Assembly: GCA_023055505.1 (NCBI GenBank)
Contig: JALIRH010000008.1
Location: 3,100,001-3,164,000 of the forward strand
DNA from: Callipepla californica brunnescens
Lineage: Eukaryota > Chordata > Aves > Galliformes > Odontophoridae
Length of the DNA stretch: 64,000 nucleotides
Direction of reading: 5' to 3'
Every line of letters begins with the position of its first letter. The first letter of the stretch is position 1. A program made the translations under genes and the position numbers. The notes beneath the pieces are model-generated. The model saw only the letters and a list, made by a program, of their open reading frames with translations. It ran no database searches and was not told the DNA's origin. Positions 13,791 to 25,924 of this stretch are shown piece by piece.

Positions 13791-16700
13791 CATATAGCAA
13801 GCAATGTAGATGACAAAACCAGGGATAACACTCTGCAGTTTCCTTGTAAAACAGTGCATTCTGGGGAGTTTGCAAAAATGTAAACCGTACCTTGGAGTTG
13901 TGGGGGATAACTGGTTGGCTTTTTATTAACCAGACTACAATCAAAGATCACTCCAATTAGTTGTACTTCCTGTTTACAATTCAGACCTCCAATTTACTTG
14001 TCCTTTAGTAGTGTAGTCACTGTAGCTGTGGCACAGCAGGACCCTTCTGAGCATAAATAAACACAGAAGAAAACAGTTCTCGGAAAGAGAAAGCTCAGCA
14101 ACTTTGTAGATTCGTGGAAAGGTTCCAGTAACTGCTAAAGGTTGATTGCTGTGAGCTTGCTGTTTGACTCCTGTTTCTCTTAGACATAGATTTTGGTAAC
14201 AAGAAGAAGCTTGTTTAAGTTTGTATGGCAGAGGAAATAAAAGTCTGCAGAGCTTTCTGTAAACTACTTAATCTGTTCTTTTCTGAGTTACTCAAGGATC
14301 CAATACAAGGAAATAAAGCTAACACTGAATGTCTAAAACAGCTCATATGTTGTTCGTCCTCTGCTACGGGACGGTCCTGGTCTTGTCTGTCTCTGCAACA
14401 GCCAGTGCCATTTCAGAAGTAACCTGTGATTATGCATAAAAAAGACTGAGTAACCAAAGCTTGCCCTCAGCAGGACAAGGAGGCAGTGATAGTTGCAGAG
14501 CTTCCTGTAAGTGTTATTACGTTTTGTCATCTCTTTGATTACTGGTCTTTTGTCTCCGTGGCAGAGGATGATGCTCAGAAAATACACCACACACCCGTTG
14601 CAGTTCTGGAGAAATGAAAAGCTGCTCCAAAGGAGAATACCAATACCTTAGAGACCCCGTTAGTAGAAATGGAAATGAGGGATTTTCATCAAAGGACAGA
14701 TTGAAATGAATATGAATGTTGTGCTCTGCCTGCCAGCCCCTCAGCATGTGCTGTGGTAAAAGGAAGGGAATCCTGCTTCCTCTCAAGCCAGAGCACCACA
14801 TATCTGGCAATTCTGCAGCCTCCTGGGATCATCAGCCTTCTCAGGAAGTACCAAATGATACAAGTAAATGCTTTGCAGGAGGCTCAGGTTAATGTTTATT
14901 CCAGCATACTTGTGAACCTTGTTACTCCAGAGGACATGGCTTGATCTGCTATAGACACGTAGAACAAGAATTCTTGAAGAGTGGGTATTAGCCTGGTTGG
15001 TCAAAACATCAATTTCTCAGCCTAAATACATTTGTGAAGTAGTGCCAGCTGTAAGGAGCAGTGGATTTCTGCTGAAACTGCTTCTGAGGAACATGGAAGC
15101 CGCACTGTACAAGCTCAGGTGTTTTAAAACTGCCCTACTGTGGAGGGCAGGAGCTCTGAAAATGTCTTGGCAGCAACTGGTCTGTACAACGAGATCTAAA
15201 CCCACACGTGCTGCTGCTGAAACAGCCTGCTGAATTCACCCATGTCCTCTGTCTGCGACAGTCTGGTGCACTGTCCTCTGCTCCTGGCCAGTACCCCTAT
15301 CTATGGTAAAAACAATACTGGTAAGCATCTGATCATCAGATACTTTTCAAAGGTTTCTTTGGCTATGCCCACAATGATGTGACCTCCTCTGCTGATTGTA
15401 AGGTCCTTCTGGAAACTGTTTCCTAAAGGAGAGCTGGAGCACAGAGCCTGGGGCTCTTTGAGAGGCACACCTGGAGCAGGAGTGCTAACTACATCTCTGT
15501 AATGAGAGGGCTGTGAAATAAATGCCCTATCCTCGAGTTTACATTGCCACTGAGGAGCCTGTCTTCAAGGCTGGTATTTGCCACTGTTAATACGTACTGA
15601 AATCCAGGGCTGCAGGTGGTAAACAGCTGTGTGTCTGTCCAGTAGGTCCCTGCTACTGCATGCCCTTGGAAATGAGCAGCTCCTTCCTGGAATGTGCCTG
15701 TGTGTTCCCAGGGCAGGATAGCTTGTCTTACAGAGGCTTTAGTCTGTCCTGTGGCTTCCTGAACCCATCCAAAGCTCTGCAATGCATCAAAGCTGTAACA
15801 TGTAATATTTTTAACAGCAAAGCCTGCAAAGAACAAAGCCACATAACGTATTTGTTAGCGATATACAATACCACAGTATTTTCTTTCAGGTACTGGTGCC
15901 CTAGTCGGCATTTATTTCCCCCCCGTACGGATCTGCCCATATGAATCATTTTAGAATTTACTTGTCTCAAACAAAAACGATCAGCTCAGATTAAGGGTCC
16001 GGAGTTCTTGCTGTCAGAACAACCTATCCGAGCCTCCTTCCTGTCACTTTTAAGCTCGGCTTTTTGCACGGTTTCAAAGCAACACCTCCTGGCAAGCTGT
16101 GGTACTGCTTCTGCAAGCAGAGACCGTGAGTTTACATCTGACAAAACAACGCAGTGACCTTCAGCAACAGCCTTTGTTGCTTAGCGTGCAGGGTGCCGCA
16201 TGATCGACTCTGTCACTACCTCATCCAAAAGCAGCCCACAGATGTTTGCTCCCATCCCGCTATTTGATACAGACCTGAGCAGTTATCTAGCGGGAGCACA
16301 GGTGAAGGTAATGCATCTGTGTGACCAGAAGGAGTCTGACTCCACCTCTCCCAGACCCAATTTAAGGGCTGAGCACCGCTGGGGAACGATCTCCCTGTCT
16401 TTATGAACCATTTAAATCACAATGAAGTGGCAACATTGCAGAAAAGCACTGATGAATAAAATTAAGCCCCCTTATTCGTTGTAGCTACTCTTGTTTTAAC
16501 GTGGCATTCTGCTGTAAGCATTACAATCACCATGGAGCAAGCGAGCAGTTTGGAATAACTCGAGGAATCAGGCATGAAGAGTGCCAGGCAATTCACACAG
16601 CCTGAGATATGATGTAAATATCCTTACTATAAATAAAAACAAGGAATTGTAGGGGGCCATTTCTAAAAGGAGGCGTGGAAAGCATTGGTAGCGATGATAA

Positions 16701-16929
16701 AACACATGTAATCAGTAAATGTTTCTGCTCTCCAGCCCAGGCTGCAGGATGCTCTGTTGATGTACTGCCAGTGAAACGCTTTTCTATCCAGCAGTGAAGT
16801 ATGATGTTAAAAGCACCTGTGAACCTGTGAACGTGGCCGGTTTGGCCATGCGGGCTGCACCATCACGTTCTGAGAGAGCTGGCTGCAAAAAGATGTGGCT
16901 GTTTGGAGGCTAAGCCTCCAAAAGCAGAG

Positions 16930-17179
16930 GAAAGCTTGGAAGGAAAGATTGAGATTAGATCTGAGGAAAATTTTTTTCTCTGAAAGAGTAGTCAGGCACT
17001 GGAATGGCCTGCCTAGGGAGGTGGTTGAGGCACCGTTCCTAGTGCTGTTCAAGAAGCATTTAGATGAGGTGCTGAGGGATTTATTTAGTAGCTTGGTGGG
17101 TAGGGATGGTGGTGTGAGGATGGTTGGACTAGATGATCTTGTAGGTCCTTTCCAACCTAATGAATCTATGAATCTATGA
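16930..17179 (+). mobile_element. CR1 LINE 3' end, sense, with terminal octamer repeats
   Basis: The copy contains gagtagtcaggcactggaat, then ggcctgcctagggaggtggt, then ggttggactagatgatcttg and gtcctttccaacctaatg. It ends in gaatctatgaatctatga, the CR1-type 3' terminal short repeat, so the 3' boundary is exact at about 17179. A residual open frame on this strand gives the [13 protein letters not shown] signature common to CR1 tails. Confidence 0.95.
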
Positions 17180-17290
17180 AAGCAACACTGACGTGAAGAA
17201 CGCCGCTTGGGTGTTGTCTGCTGCGGCCCAAGCCCTGCTCCTTCACCAGCCTCAAATTCTTGCAAATCTGGACGCGGGCACGTTTGGTTA

Positions 17291-17415
17291 ATAGAATCAT
17301 AGAGCCACTAAGGCTGGAAAAGATCCCCAAGCCCACCCCACCGTGCCCACTGACCACACCCCGAGGGACGGTGGCTGCCCCACTGCTCTTCCTGAGAAGA
17401 AACGTTTCCCGCCAT
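17291..17415 (-). mobile_element. CR1 fragment, antisense, abutting the CpG island
   Basis: It begins with atagaatcatagagccacta and aggctggaaaagatcccc, the reverse complement of the CR1 3' terminus. It continues with ctgctcttcctgagaagaaa, then cgtttcc, the antisense of the CR1 patch that in sense reads ttt-ctct-gaaagag. Its tail faces the tail of the sense copy ending at 17179, about 110 bp away. Confidence 0.85.
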
Positions 17416-18130
17416 CCGTGAGGCGGCCGCTCACACCACAGCGCCCGCAGCACGGCCGGCCTGACTGCGATGCACTGCGGAGAAACCGTCACCTGCTCGA
17501 ACTGCTCTCCGCCCTAAGCGGGCAGGCTACGAGCAATGACAACCCCGCGTCCTCTCCAGAGCCGGGCCGGGCTCCGGCCCCCGCTCCCGCATCCCGCCGC
17601 CCAGCCGCCGTCCCTCAGCGCCCGCCCCGCGCCTGCGCCAACACGGCGGCCGGAAGCGGCGGGGCGGCAGGAGCGGCGCGGCGGGGCGCAGGTAGCGGCG
17701 GTTCGGGCGCGGCGGCAGCGCGGGGCGGGCTGGGGGAGCCGGGCTCCGCGCCGGGAGCTGTCCTCGTTGTCGGGTTGGCGACGCGCGGCAAGGGGACGTT
17801 TCGCGCGTCGAAGGAGCTGAAGTTGCACGGTGGCGGTAGCGGCACGTCGGGGATGCGGCTCGGAAGCGGGTTATTGGTGAGGCTGCGGCGTGTCGTAATC
17901 CCCGTCTGGGCGCGACGGCTCTGAGGCCGTCGGGGGATCCGAGCGTGGCCGGGCGCGAGGAGCCGGCTCAGCCCCGCGATCCTCGTCCCGCTCGGTGGAG
18001 GTGGGGGGCAAACGTGAGGAGAAAGCGGGTTGGACCCCGTCCCCCTCTCCTCTCGGGGCAGTTCTGCGTGACAGTGCCGAGCTCTCCTTAGCGCTTCGTG
18101 CCCCTTTCTTCTGCCCTCTGGTCGGATGGT
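17400..18130 (+). promoter_or_regulatory. MAP3K13: CpG island, candidate main MAP3K13 promoter and first exon
   Basis: This is the densest CpG block in the window. It contains an NRF1-like site GCGCCTGCGC (17629-17638), an ETS/GABP-like site CCGGAAGCGG (17650-17659), a second TCGGAAGCGG near 17859 and an E2F-like TTTCGCGC (17799-17806). No TATA box is visible. Candidate splice donors are GTGAGG at 17877 and GTGAGC at 18428 (preceded by ACAG). Either could end a non-coding first exon of MAP3K13, the next plus-strand gene. The transcription start and the donor actually used are inference; the island could also be bidirectional. Confidence 0.6.
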
Positions 18131-21100
18131 GTCAGAGGCAGGTTGGCCTTCCGTTGTTCCTTCTCAGGGCAGAACGGGAGAAGAAATACTGCCCTCAGCC
18201 GTGTCCGTGAGGGCGCGGTGTCCGGAGGGGAGGCTGCTGTTGAAAGGGGCGGCCCCGTGCACCTCCTCCCCGTGCTCCCGTTCCCCCCTTTCTGTGCCTG
18301 CGTGGCTGCCCGGCTCCCTGCTGCACAGCTCAGGCTGTGTGTGAGCCCGGCCGGCAGGGCACTGCGCGGATCCCAGGCATTACAGCTGCTGCTGAAAGCG
18401 TGCCCGGGGCTGCGGTTCCTTGGACAGGTGAGCTGCCCTCCTGGCTTGGTTTTTCCTTATTCTTCTTTCTGGAAACTGGAAAATCTTGTTCCCTGTTCCC
18501 CTCCGGTCCTGCTCGGTACGTGTAATTAAAGCTGTGCGGCACCGTGTCTCCTTAGTTCAACGTGTGCCAGTGTTCTCAGCTCCCTCACGTACAGATGCCT
18601 TTAGTTTGTTTCCTGAAAAGCTGTATTTCTGGGGCTAGGCTCCGTTAGCATCAGAGCTTGGAAGCTGGAAGTGCAGCGCTGCAGAAGTTCCAGAAATTTA
18701 CCTGTAGTGATTATTGCCAATAACTGTGCTAGAATCATCCCTGAAACAGAGGTTCAGAACACTAAAAACGGGGGTACTAGAGAAAAAACACGCACGTCAC
18801 GCTTAGATAAAGAGAGCAGGTGGTTAAACAATCACAATGGAGCAAACAGGTAATTGCTTTTGATTGGAACTGTATTTTTAGAGCTGTTGGAAGCGTCAGA
18901 AAGATCTCTGCCTGGAGTGAGGATGTTAGCAGTAATTTACGTTGGAGGAATGCAAAGAGTATCGCTGGGATCTGAGCACGTTGCACTAAGGCAGACTTTG
19001 TGCCTGGAAACAAACATCAGCCCCCACACTAATCGTATTATTTCTAAGTCTGTGGTGGTGCAGCAGTTTGCAGATTGTACCCGGATATTTAGGAGAGGAT
19101 AAATAGTTTCCCTGTTGAAGTCCAGGAACTTTATGTAAGACTCGGTGACAAAGTTTAGTGACAGAATTGCAGTGTAAAATGCTTTTTTTTGTACAAGCTT
19201 CCAGAACTTTATGTACTTAGGTTGTAAATGACTTTTGCACTGTGGCCTCTGCCCTGCTCCTGAACCTGTCCTGGAGTACATATCACATTGCTAAGGTCTC
19301 CTTTCCTGGGAGTATTTACTTTTGGGTCCTCTATTAAAATCATTAGAACTGAAACTTAACTGCTGTCCTCATTGAATTTATCTTTACGGCTTCTCATAAA
19401 GAAGATAAATCGCCATCGATTATTCTTGGTCGGAAAAGATAGTGTAAAGTAGGCTCCTATATCCAGTCCTCCAGGTGGGTCCCTACAGTGCAGTGCTGAA
19501 GTTAAATATTTACTTGCTGCATAGGACTTTGGTCTTGTGCAACCCTTGCGAACATCAGTTGCTGGAGCCAGGAGGGAAGTACTGTGCCAAAGATAATGAC
19601 GAGGTAAAAGTCTCCCCCTCCAGGCTGGAGCAGGCTGCACTCCCAGACAGCTAACTGTCACCAGGAGGCTCAGCCTGGAGCTGCTCTGAGCAGCTTCCTC
19701 CTTACATACACGTTAGATAAAGTTAGTTAAAACACCATATCCAGACAAATACGAAATAAGAATGTGAAAGGTGTTAGCTTTTTGTTTGGTTTGTTTTTGC
19801 AGTGTGTTCTTTAACTCGAGTGTTGCTAGTCTCTGCTGCACGGCGTGAGCAGGTAATGAGGGTTGTACCTCTAGTCACAGTGAAATGACTGAAGTCTGCC
19901 TTTGCCACGTCTGGTCGGCTTTCTAATCTTGCTCTTGTTTATACTTAAACATACCTTTAGCTGGAAGAGATCCTGTGTGCCTGTAAGCCAGCTGTAAGCC
20001 CTGACTCTTCCTTCCAGCACAGGGAGCTTTTTGGTTTTAACATATGTTGTAATTTGGAAAACAACAACAGCCGAACCAAGAAAAAAAGTATCCTTATTCT
20101 TATAAGCATTCACTGTCAAATATGAACTTGTGTGTTTCCTTGAATGTTTTCAGCCTGCTCCATGCCTCTTTGCTTGCTGTGGTGGGCTCTCTTGCAGAAA
20201 CCTGATTGATAAACTGCTTTGAAAAGAGGAGAATTCCCCAGAACTGATGAGATTAGACGCGTTCCTCAGCAACGTGACACGTCTCAGTCTTGACTGCTTT
20301 GCTGTGGGCAGCACAGCATGTGACACCAAGCACCATATTCTAGAGAACTCATTTCTCGAGCTAAGAGGCTTTGCCAGTGGGAGGCATCTCAGACTTTCTT
20401 GTTTGCCCCATGGGGAGTAGAAGCTCCAGATAATCAAGAGGAAAAAAAAAACACAAAAAACCACCATCAAAAAACTAACTACATCCTAAAAGCACTGCTC
20501 GTCTGTGGTGCTTTAGGTGGAAGAATTTCTGCATGCTGTAGTGACGTTTTGAGTTACTTACAACCGATTTGTTGCACATGCCTTTGGTAACTCGTCCTGC
20601 TGTCAGAATCCACCGAGAGGAAGGTCTTTTCGTATTACTGGAAGAAGTTTGGGTATGTCACGTGTCAGTTTGGTTTGCTTTGTAGCAGTTGTGCTGATAA
20701 GTCCTGCCTTTCTGCTTATTCATTTTGAAGCCTCTCCCTGGATGTGATGGGCAGGCATTGCCCCTGGCACAGTCCGTGGCTGTTCCAGAAGGTGCACTTC
20801 TAGAAATGTCTGTGAGGAGCTCGTGGAGTAAAAGGCACTTCAGGTTTTTAGCATCCCTGTTCTCTTTTACCTCTCCGTGAACTTGCTCTTGTGACATGGT
20901 TCATCTCAGGTGTGTTTATACCAAATTCTTTCTTTCAGAGGTGCATGGGTGCTTAGTGTAACTGAGATCAGGATTTAGATTGAACTCCAGATGGTGATCA
21001 GAGGATTACTTGGAGAGCTGATTATGAGAGTCCTCTGTATAAGTCTCATGCCTAACTGAATAGTTACATCACAAAGATTTCTCCTTAATGAGTCATCAGA

Positions 21101-24069
21101 CAATTTAGTGGGGGGAAAAAAAAACAACTACCGCCACCTTTTAAACTTCTCCATGAAGCTGGTTTTTCCCTTAGCCCATCTGGCTCGCATTGAGCTGAAC
21201 CCCAGCACTTGCAGGCTCCTTTCGTAGTTATTCATTTCCTGACTCTGAAAATGACTTCTGTGATATCTTTGCCGTCTGGATAACTTTTTTTTGTGTGTGC
21301 GCATTTGTCCTTGCATTCATCTACCAAGTGAGAGTACTGCTGTGGTGTGAGCTGTGAACAGACTGCTGTCCATGGTGTGCTCTGATGTACAATCCACTGA
21401 CTTTGTGTGTGCTATTTTTGGAGTTTTCTTACCAGAGAAGATGGTCAGCCTGCCTGACTTCAGAGCCAAGATAAGGGGAAAGTAGCAGCGCAAGCAGCGA
21501 GTGGGTGGGAAAACGTTCTTTTTACTCCTTTTGTCTGTTACTTCTTGCCAGGAAACATCTTGTTCTCTTCTTCAGTTTTGTGAGCTGTGGCTACTCTTTT
21601 CTTAGCTCAGCAGATTTGCCCATCAGCGTACAGATAAAGGCCAGTGCTCCTGGCATCTGCAGCTCTGGATCGCTGCGTTGGCACGACTCGTCAGGCTGCA
21701 TTGTCACTGTCTTGTTTGGTGCCTGGTACCGTGGCTGCCACAGCTTGGGCCTTTGCTCTGTGACTCTGCTCTGTTAGCTTAGCACTCACAGCGGTGAAGT
21801 TCCCTCAGTTATCAGTGGCTGTCTCTGGGCTGCTTGAGGAGCAGTTTCCCACTGGTGTTGTGTATCCAGCTCTGTTGCTGGCTTCAGTTAAATACTGCTG
21901 GAGCAGCCATGGTGTTGGGCTCCCATGCTGGTGGTGCCAAGGGCCACAGCAGGCAGCAGCCTGATTTCCTTAGCATCGTTTGTTTTCTGTCTGTTTACCT
22001 TATAACAACCAGACTTTCTTTGTGGCAATGCTCAGTGAAATAATGAGAATGTTCAGAAGGTTTTTTTTTTTAGTCACAGGGCTGCTTGGGAGGATTCTTT
22101 TCATCCCTTCCTAAGCAAAGGTTAACGTAGCAGCTGGGTGACTAAGAGCACTTTGACCTTCCCGATTCACTGACAAATGGAGTACTTTTTTAATGGGTTA
22201 TTGTACTTGAGGAATGCAAATGACCTATAGTTTCGATGTACTTGCCTGTCTGTGAGGGGAGGAAGTAGTGGTGCTGGGTAACTGATTTGTTGTTGGTTTT
22301 TGTGACGAGAGGCTCCTCCTGCAGCCTGCTCGTCATGAGACTCTTCAGAGGTGTTGGCTGCAAGCTACATTATTTTTATGTTCAATCATCCGTTGTTTTC
22401 TCCTGGGGGCAAGAGCTGCTGGGGAGGAGTAATAATGGAAACTGTTGATGGGAGTGGTTTAGTACAGTTACGTTTGGGAGCTCAGTGAGGTGACTGAGCA
22501 GACAGACAGCTGCAGGGTATGGTACGTCTGACCCCAAACAGGCTGCTGCTGCTGCTGCTTGTGGTTCTGCAGAGTGTGATGTGTTGTGTTACATCACGTT
22601 CCCCCCTGGCCAATGGATCCTGGGCTCTTCTGCCAGCTTTGTGGGAGACCTGTATGATTACAGCATGGAAAAACAGGTTAAATTTTGGATTAATGTGTTG
22701 GATCGCATAGGCTGAGCACTAGACAGTTCTTAACCCTTTAAACCAGCGTGTTCCAGTAAGAGACTGTCACTGTTACTAGGAAAAATGCTAGCAGGAAACC
22801 TGCCCAGCCTAAAGGCCCATTTCCCCTTCTTGTGTTCAGTGAGCTCAGTGCTTTTCTCAGAGGTGACACTAATTCATGCTCCTTATTTCTTTTTCCTATT
22901 GTCATGCTTTCTCCTAATTGCTCCTTAAGATTTCATTATGGCCTTTTGCAGAAACTTCGCATCTCCAATGCACAGGTGATTTACCATGCTTGTGTGTAGA
23001 GAGAAAACTTTTCTATTTAGTTAGAGGATTAAATCTACCAGATGCTCTTAGAAGCCGCTACTGGGAGCAAGGCTATTGCCAGAATCACTTGGAGATGTAC
23101 TGGAGGCTTCCATGAGCTTGTTTATGCTTTGTGGGATAAGTATGCCCCTCTGCCCCCTGGGCCAGATCGAATGATGCTGAGAGTTTTAATGAAGAACACT
23201 TCCAAGTCTGATATCACTCAGAACAAACCTCTGTGTTCTTGGTGTAGTTACTCACCAAGCACTGAGACTTTGCAGAGTCATCCAGGAATGAAGCTGCACT
23301 TTGTGGAGCTGTACTGAGGTAACTGGAGGTGGGGGGACTCTGGTGCTCAGTTCTGGATAGCTGCAAATGGATAGCTCCAGGCAGGGCTTTGTGCACGTGT
23401 TGTGTGCTCCCAGGGTTCACTGATGGTACAGAAGTGCTGCTTTTAAATGGTTGGCTTTGGTCTGTCTTGTCTGTCTGACACTCCACTCTCCTTCTTGTAG
23501 TAGTTCTTTCTCTCCAGCAGAAAGGTGAGAAGAACTGAGAGTTGGGAGCATACACCAAACCTGTCGTCCTGTGAGCCTGCAGAGAGGTGTGAGACTTGTT
23601 CAGCTGCTGTGGCCAGGGGGGGTAAAAGCTCTTGGGAAGGTTACATCTCCAGCAGTCTAGTGCAGCAGCAAGTGCTGAGCTGGAGTTCTGGGAAGTAGCT
23701 GTCTTTTCCTGGGCTTCCTGGCTGCTGGGAACCTTGAGAATGTGACCTGAGTAAACTAGAACAGATGGAGGGTTTCACTGCCTTGGCTAGTGCTGTGACC
23801 CTTTCATGGACACTGCAGAAGGGCAGCCTACATAATAAAGATAACAGGAGCTGCAGGACACGCTGTGTTGAATTTTTATCTGCCTAAATAGCCGCCAGTC
23901 CAATTCCATTAATGCTTGCATATTTAATAAACTTCTAATGTTGGATTTGAATGAGGTGGCAGTTATCTCTGAACATCCAGCTGCAGCTCTCACGCTGTCT
24001 AAGAGGGTCTCGGATGCAAATATCTCTTGCTTAAAAGTCGTGTGGCCTCTCCTTGGGCAGTCAGTGCTT

Positions 24070-24400
24070 GACCTTATTGCTCTCTGTAACTACCTGAAAG
24101 GGGGGTTGCAGTGAGATGGGGGTTGGCCTCTTTACTCTTGTAATTAGTGATAGGAACAGAGGGAATAGCTTCAAGTTGTGCTGGGGGAAATTCAGACTGG
24201 GTGCTAGGAAATGCTTCTTCTCCAAAAGAGTGGTGAGGCACTGGAATGGGCTGCCTGGGGAGGTGTTGGAGCCACCAACCCTGGAGGTATTTAAAGAACA
24301 GTTAGACATTGTGTTGAGGGGCATGGTTTAGAGAGAACTATTGGTGGATGGTTGGACTGGATGATCCTGTATGTCTTTTCCAACCTTGGTGGTTCTGTGA
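24070..24400 (+). mobile_element. CR1 LINE 3' end, sense
   Basis: The order is gaccttattgctctctgtaa, then ctacctgaaagggggg, then gcactggaatgggctgcctg, then ggaggtgttggagccaccaa. It ends with gatgatcctgtatgtctttt and ccaaccttggtggttctgtg. This is a canonical CR1 3' segment of about 330 bp, with a residual frame reading [14 protein letters not shown]. Confidence 0.95.
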
Positions 24401-24401
24401 A

Positions 24402-24610
24402 GGGACCACTGGAGCCCCAAACATCTCTGTAGGCCTCCACTGGGCTCTCCCCAGCACTTCCCTGTCTGTCTGGAGCTGGGGAGCCCAGAACTGGGCACAG
24501 TGCTTTGGCTGCTGCCTCACCAGGGCAGAGTAGTGAGGGAGGACCTCCTTCAGCCCACTGGTGATGCTCTGTGTGATGCACCCAGGATCCCATGTCCACA
24601 AAAGTATGCT
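24402..24610 (-). mobile_element. CR1 fragment, antisense
   Basis: The text ggggagcccagaactgggca, then cagtgctttggctgctgcct, then caccagggcagagtagtgag, then cactggtgatgctctgtg is the reverse complement of the CR1 block just upstream of the tail region. It starts within a few bases of the end of the sense copy, producing an inverted CR1 junction at about 24400. Confidence 0.85.
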
Positions 24611-25042
24611 GCTTTTTGTGGTCACCCTGCTGACCATCAGGATGCTCAGGTCCTCCTTCTCTGCAGAGAAGCTATGTAAAATGCTGCAGACAAGGTGAAA
24701 AGGGACCTTCAGTTGTACAGTGTAATTCTCAGCTCTGGCACCAGTGTGACTTTAAAGTCACTTATCCGTTCCTAACCTTCAGGATAAATTCTCAGCATGC
24801 TACTGTAAAGCAGATAGTAAATGTGTAAACTCTGAGGGTCACGGGGGTAAAGCAAGGAGTCCTCACTGCCTCCTTTGAGATAAGTCAGCAGAGCTGTTCA
24901 GTAACCGAACCTATCAGGTTGGTTTCAGGTGACCTTTCAGTGTGCCAGGCAAAAAGCGGGAGAAGTGTGATGTTTATGTAATGTAGTATCGTTTTCTGAG
25001 CGAGTGCTGTATTTTAAATTGAGGCTCTTTTTGTATCTCCAG

Positions 25043-25159
25043 GATACCCGTTTCTGAGAGGAACAGCAAAGAAATATAAGTGCAAGTACTGATGGACCGT
25101 TACATCTACCAGAATGAGCCTGTTCGCACGTGTCTACTGGAAACTAGCATGTCTTGAAG
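25043..25159 (+). other. MAP3K13: candidate non-coding 5' exon of MAP3K13 with complete uORF
   Basis: A 117-bp stretch is flanked by a good acceptor (tttttgtatctccag ending at 25042) and a near-consensus donor (GAAG then GTGAGTAGG from 25160). It carries ATG at 25092 opening a 21-codon frame, MDRYIYQNEPVRTCLLETSM then S, with TGA at 25155-25157, wholly inside the exon. It lies between the CpG promoter and the first coding exon on the same strand, where an extra 5' UTR exon is plausible. Use as an exon is inferred from splice-site quality only, and it could be a chance pair of sites. Confidence 0.4.
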
Positions 25160-25871
25160 GTGAGTAGGTTTTGCTGGTGACAGATGAGCTGTTTGACGTT
25201 TGGGGCCTTGACCATCAGTCATCCCAAAGATAGAGTGCAGCTGCTTCTGTGGGAAGGCTCAGCCCATAGAAGCATGCCTGCGAAGCGATGTGTTGTGCCA
25301 TTGGAAGAAATGTCTGGGGAGTAGGTGTATTTTCTACCATGTTGATTAATTATTGTTACTTTCAAAACTCTTGGAAAAAAAATTGAGAGCTTCGCGAAGG
25401 AGATGGAGCATGGATATTTTCTGAGGGGTGAGGGAAGCACTGGTGTTCTGCTCGCAGGATGGGAGAGCTAAGTTTGCAGTACAAACTTCAGATTGCTGAC
25501 TGTATTAAATTAGATGAGGCTTTTTCAGGTTCAGTTGCAGTCATACCTCAAGTGATGTTATCAGTGTTCAGAGTGGCTGAAGAAGAATGCCTGCTGTCAA
25601 AGATGGTAAATGAATTTCCCCAAAGTAAAGAACAGAGTGCTTCAATGAAATCTTATTTAGTAGAGTTTGTGGTATCTTTTATGTTATTTCTGTGTTCAGC
25701 CCCTTAGGGCTGTGGGAGGTGAACTTACAGCAATGTTTTAAAATCCTTTAATATCAGAAATCCAAATGGGAAGTCACAAACAGTTAGCATTTAAAACATG
25801 GTGACTTAGACTTTGTTGTCCCTCTAATAAGGACATATTAGAAGCTCTGTGTCCTTTGCATGTGTTTTATG

Positions 25872-25924
25872 TGTGTATATATATATATATGTATTTGTGT
25901 ATGTGTGTGTGTGTGTGTGTATAT
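25872..25924 (+). repeat. microsatellite (TA)n / (TG)n
   Basis: A TA run is followed by gtatttgtg and then a TG run of about nine units, ending in tatatg. It is a compound dinucleotide microsatellite, probably polymorphic. Confidence 0.9.

Larger units (their letters stand above)
11351..17400. other. intergenic region between EHHADH and MAP3K13 promoters
   Basis: About 6 kb separate the two divergent CpG-rich promoters. The region contains several CR1 fragments (listed separately), a 21-bp imperfect tandem duplication at 11641-11681 and a roughly 90-bp duplication at 13114-13293. No gene was recognised. The 14.0-16.9 kb part appears to be unique, moderately AT-rich sequence with no feature I can name. 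Confidence 0.7.
17877..25042 (+). other. MAP3K13: MAP3K13 5' intronic region, first part
   Basis: About 7 kb between the CpG island and the candidate exon at 25.04 kb. It contains the CR1 pair at 24.07-24.61 kb and otherwise no recognised gene. Open frames of up to about 140 codons occur near 18.1-18.5 kb and 19.0 kb but resemble no family I know. Confidence 0.6.

Noticed and set aside
17343..17924. 193-codon plus-strand open frame and antisense frames in the MAP3K13 CpG island
   Set aside because: Same GC-driven effect; the frame begins inside an antisense CR1 fragment and the protein has no recognisable domain.
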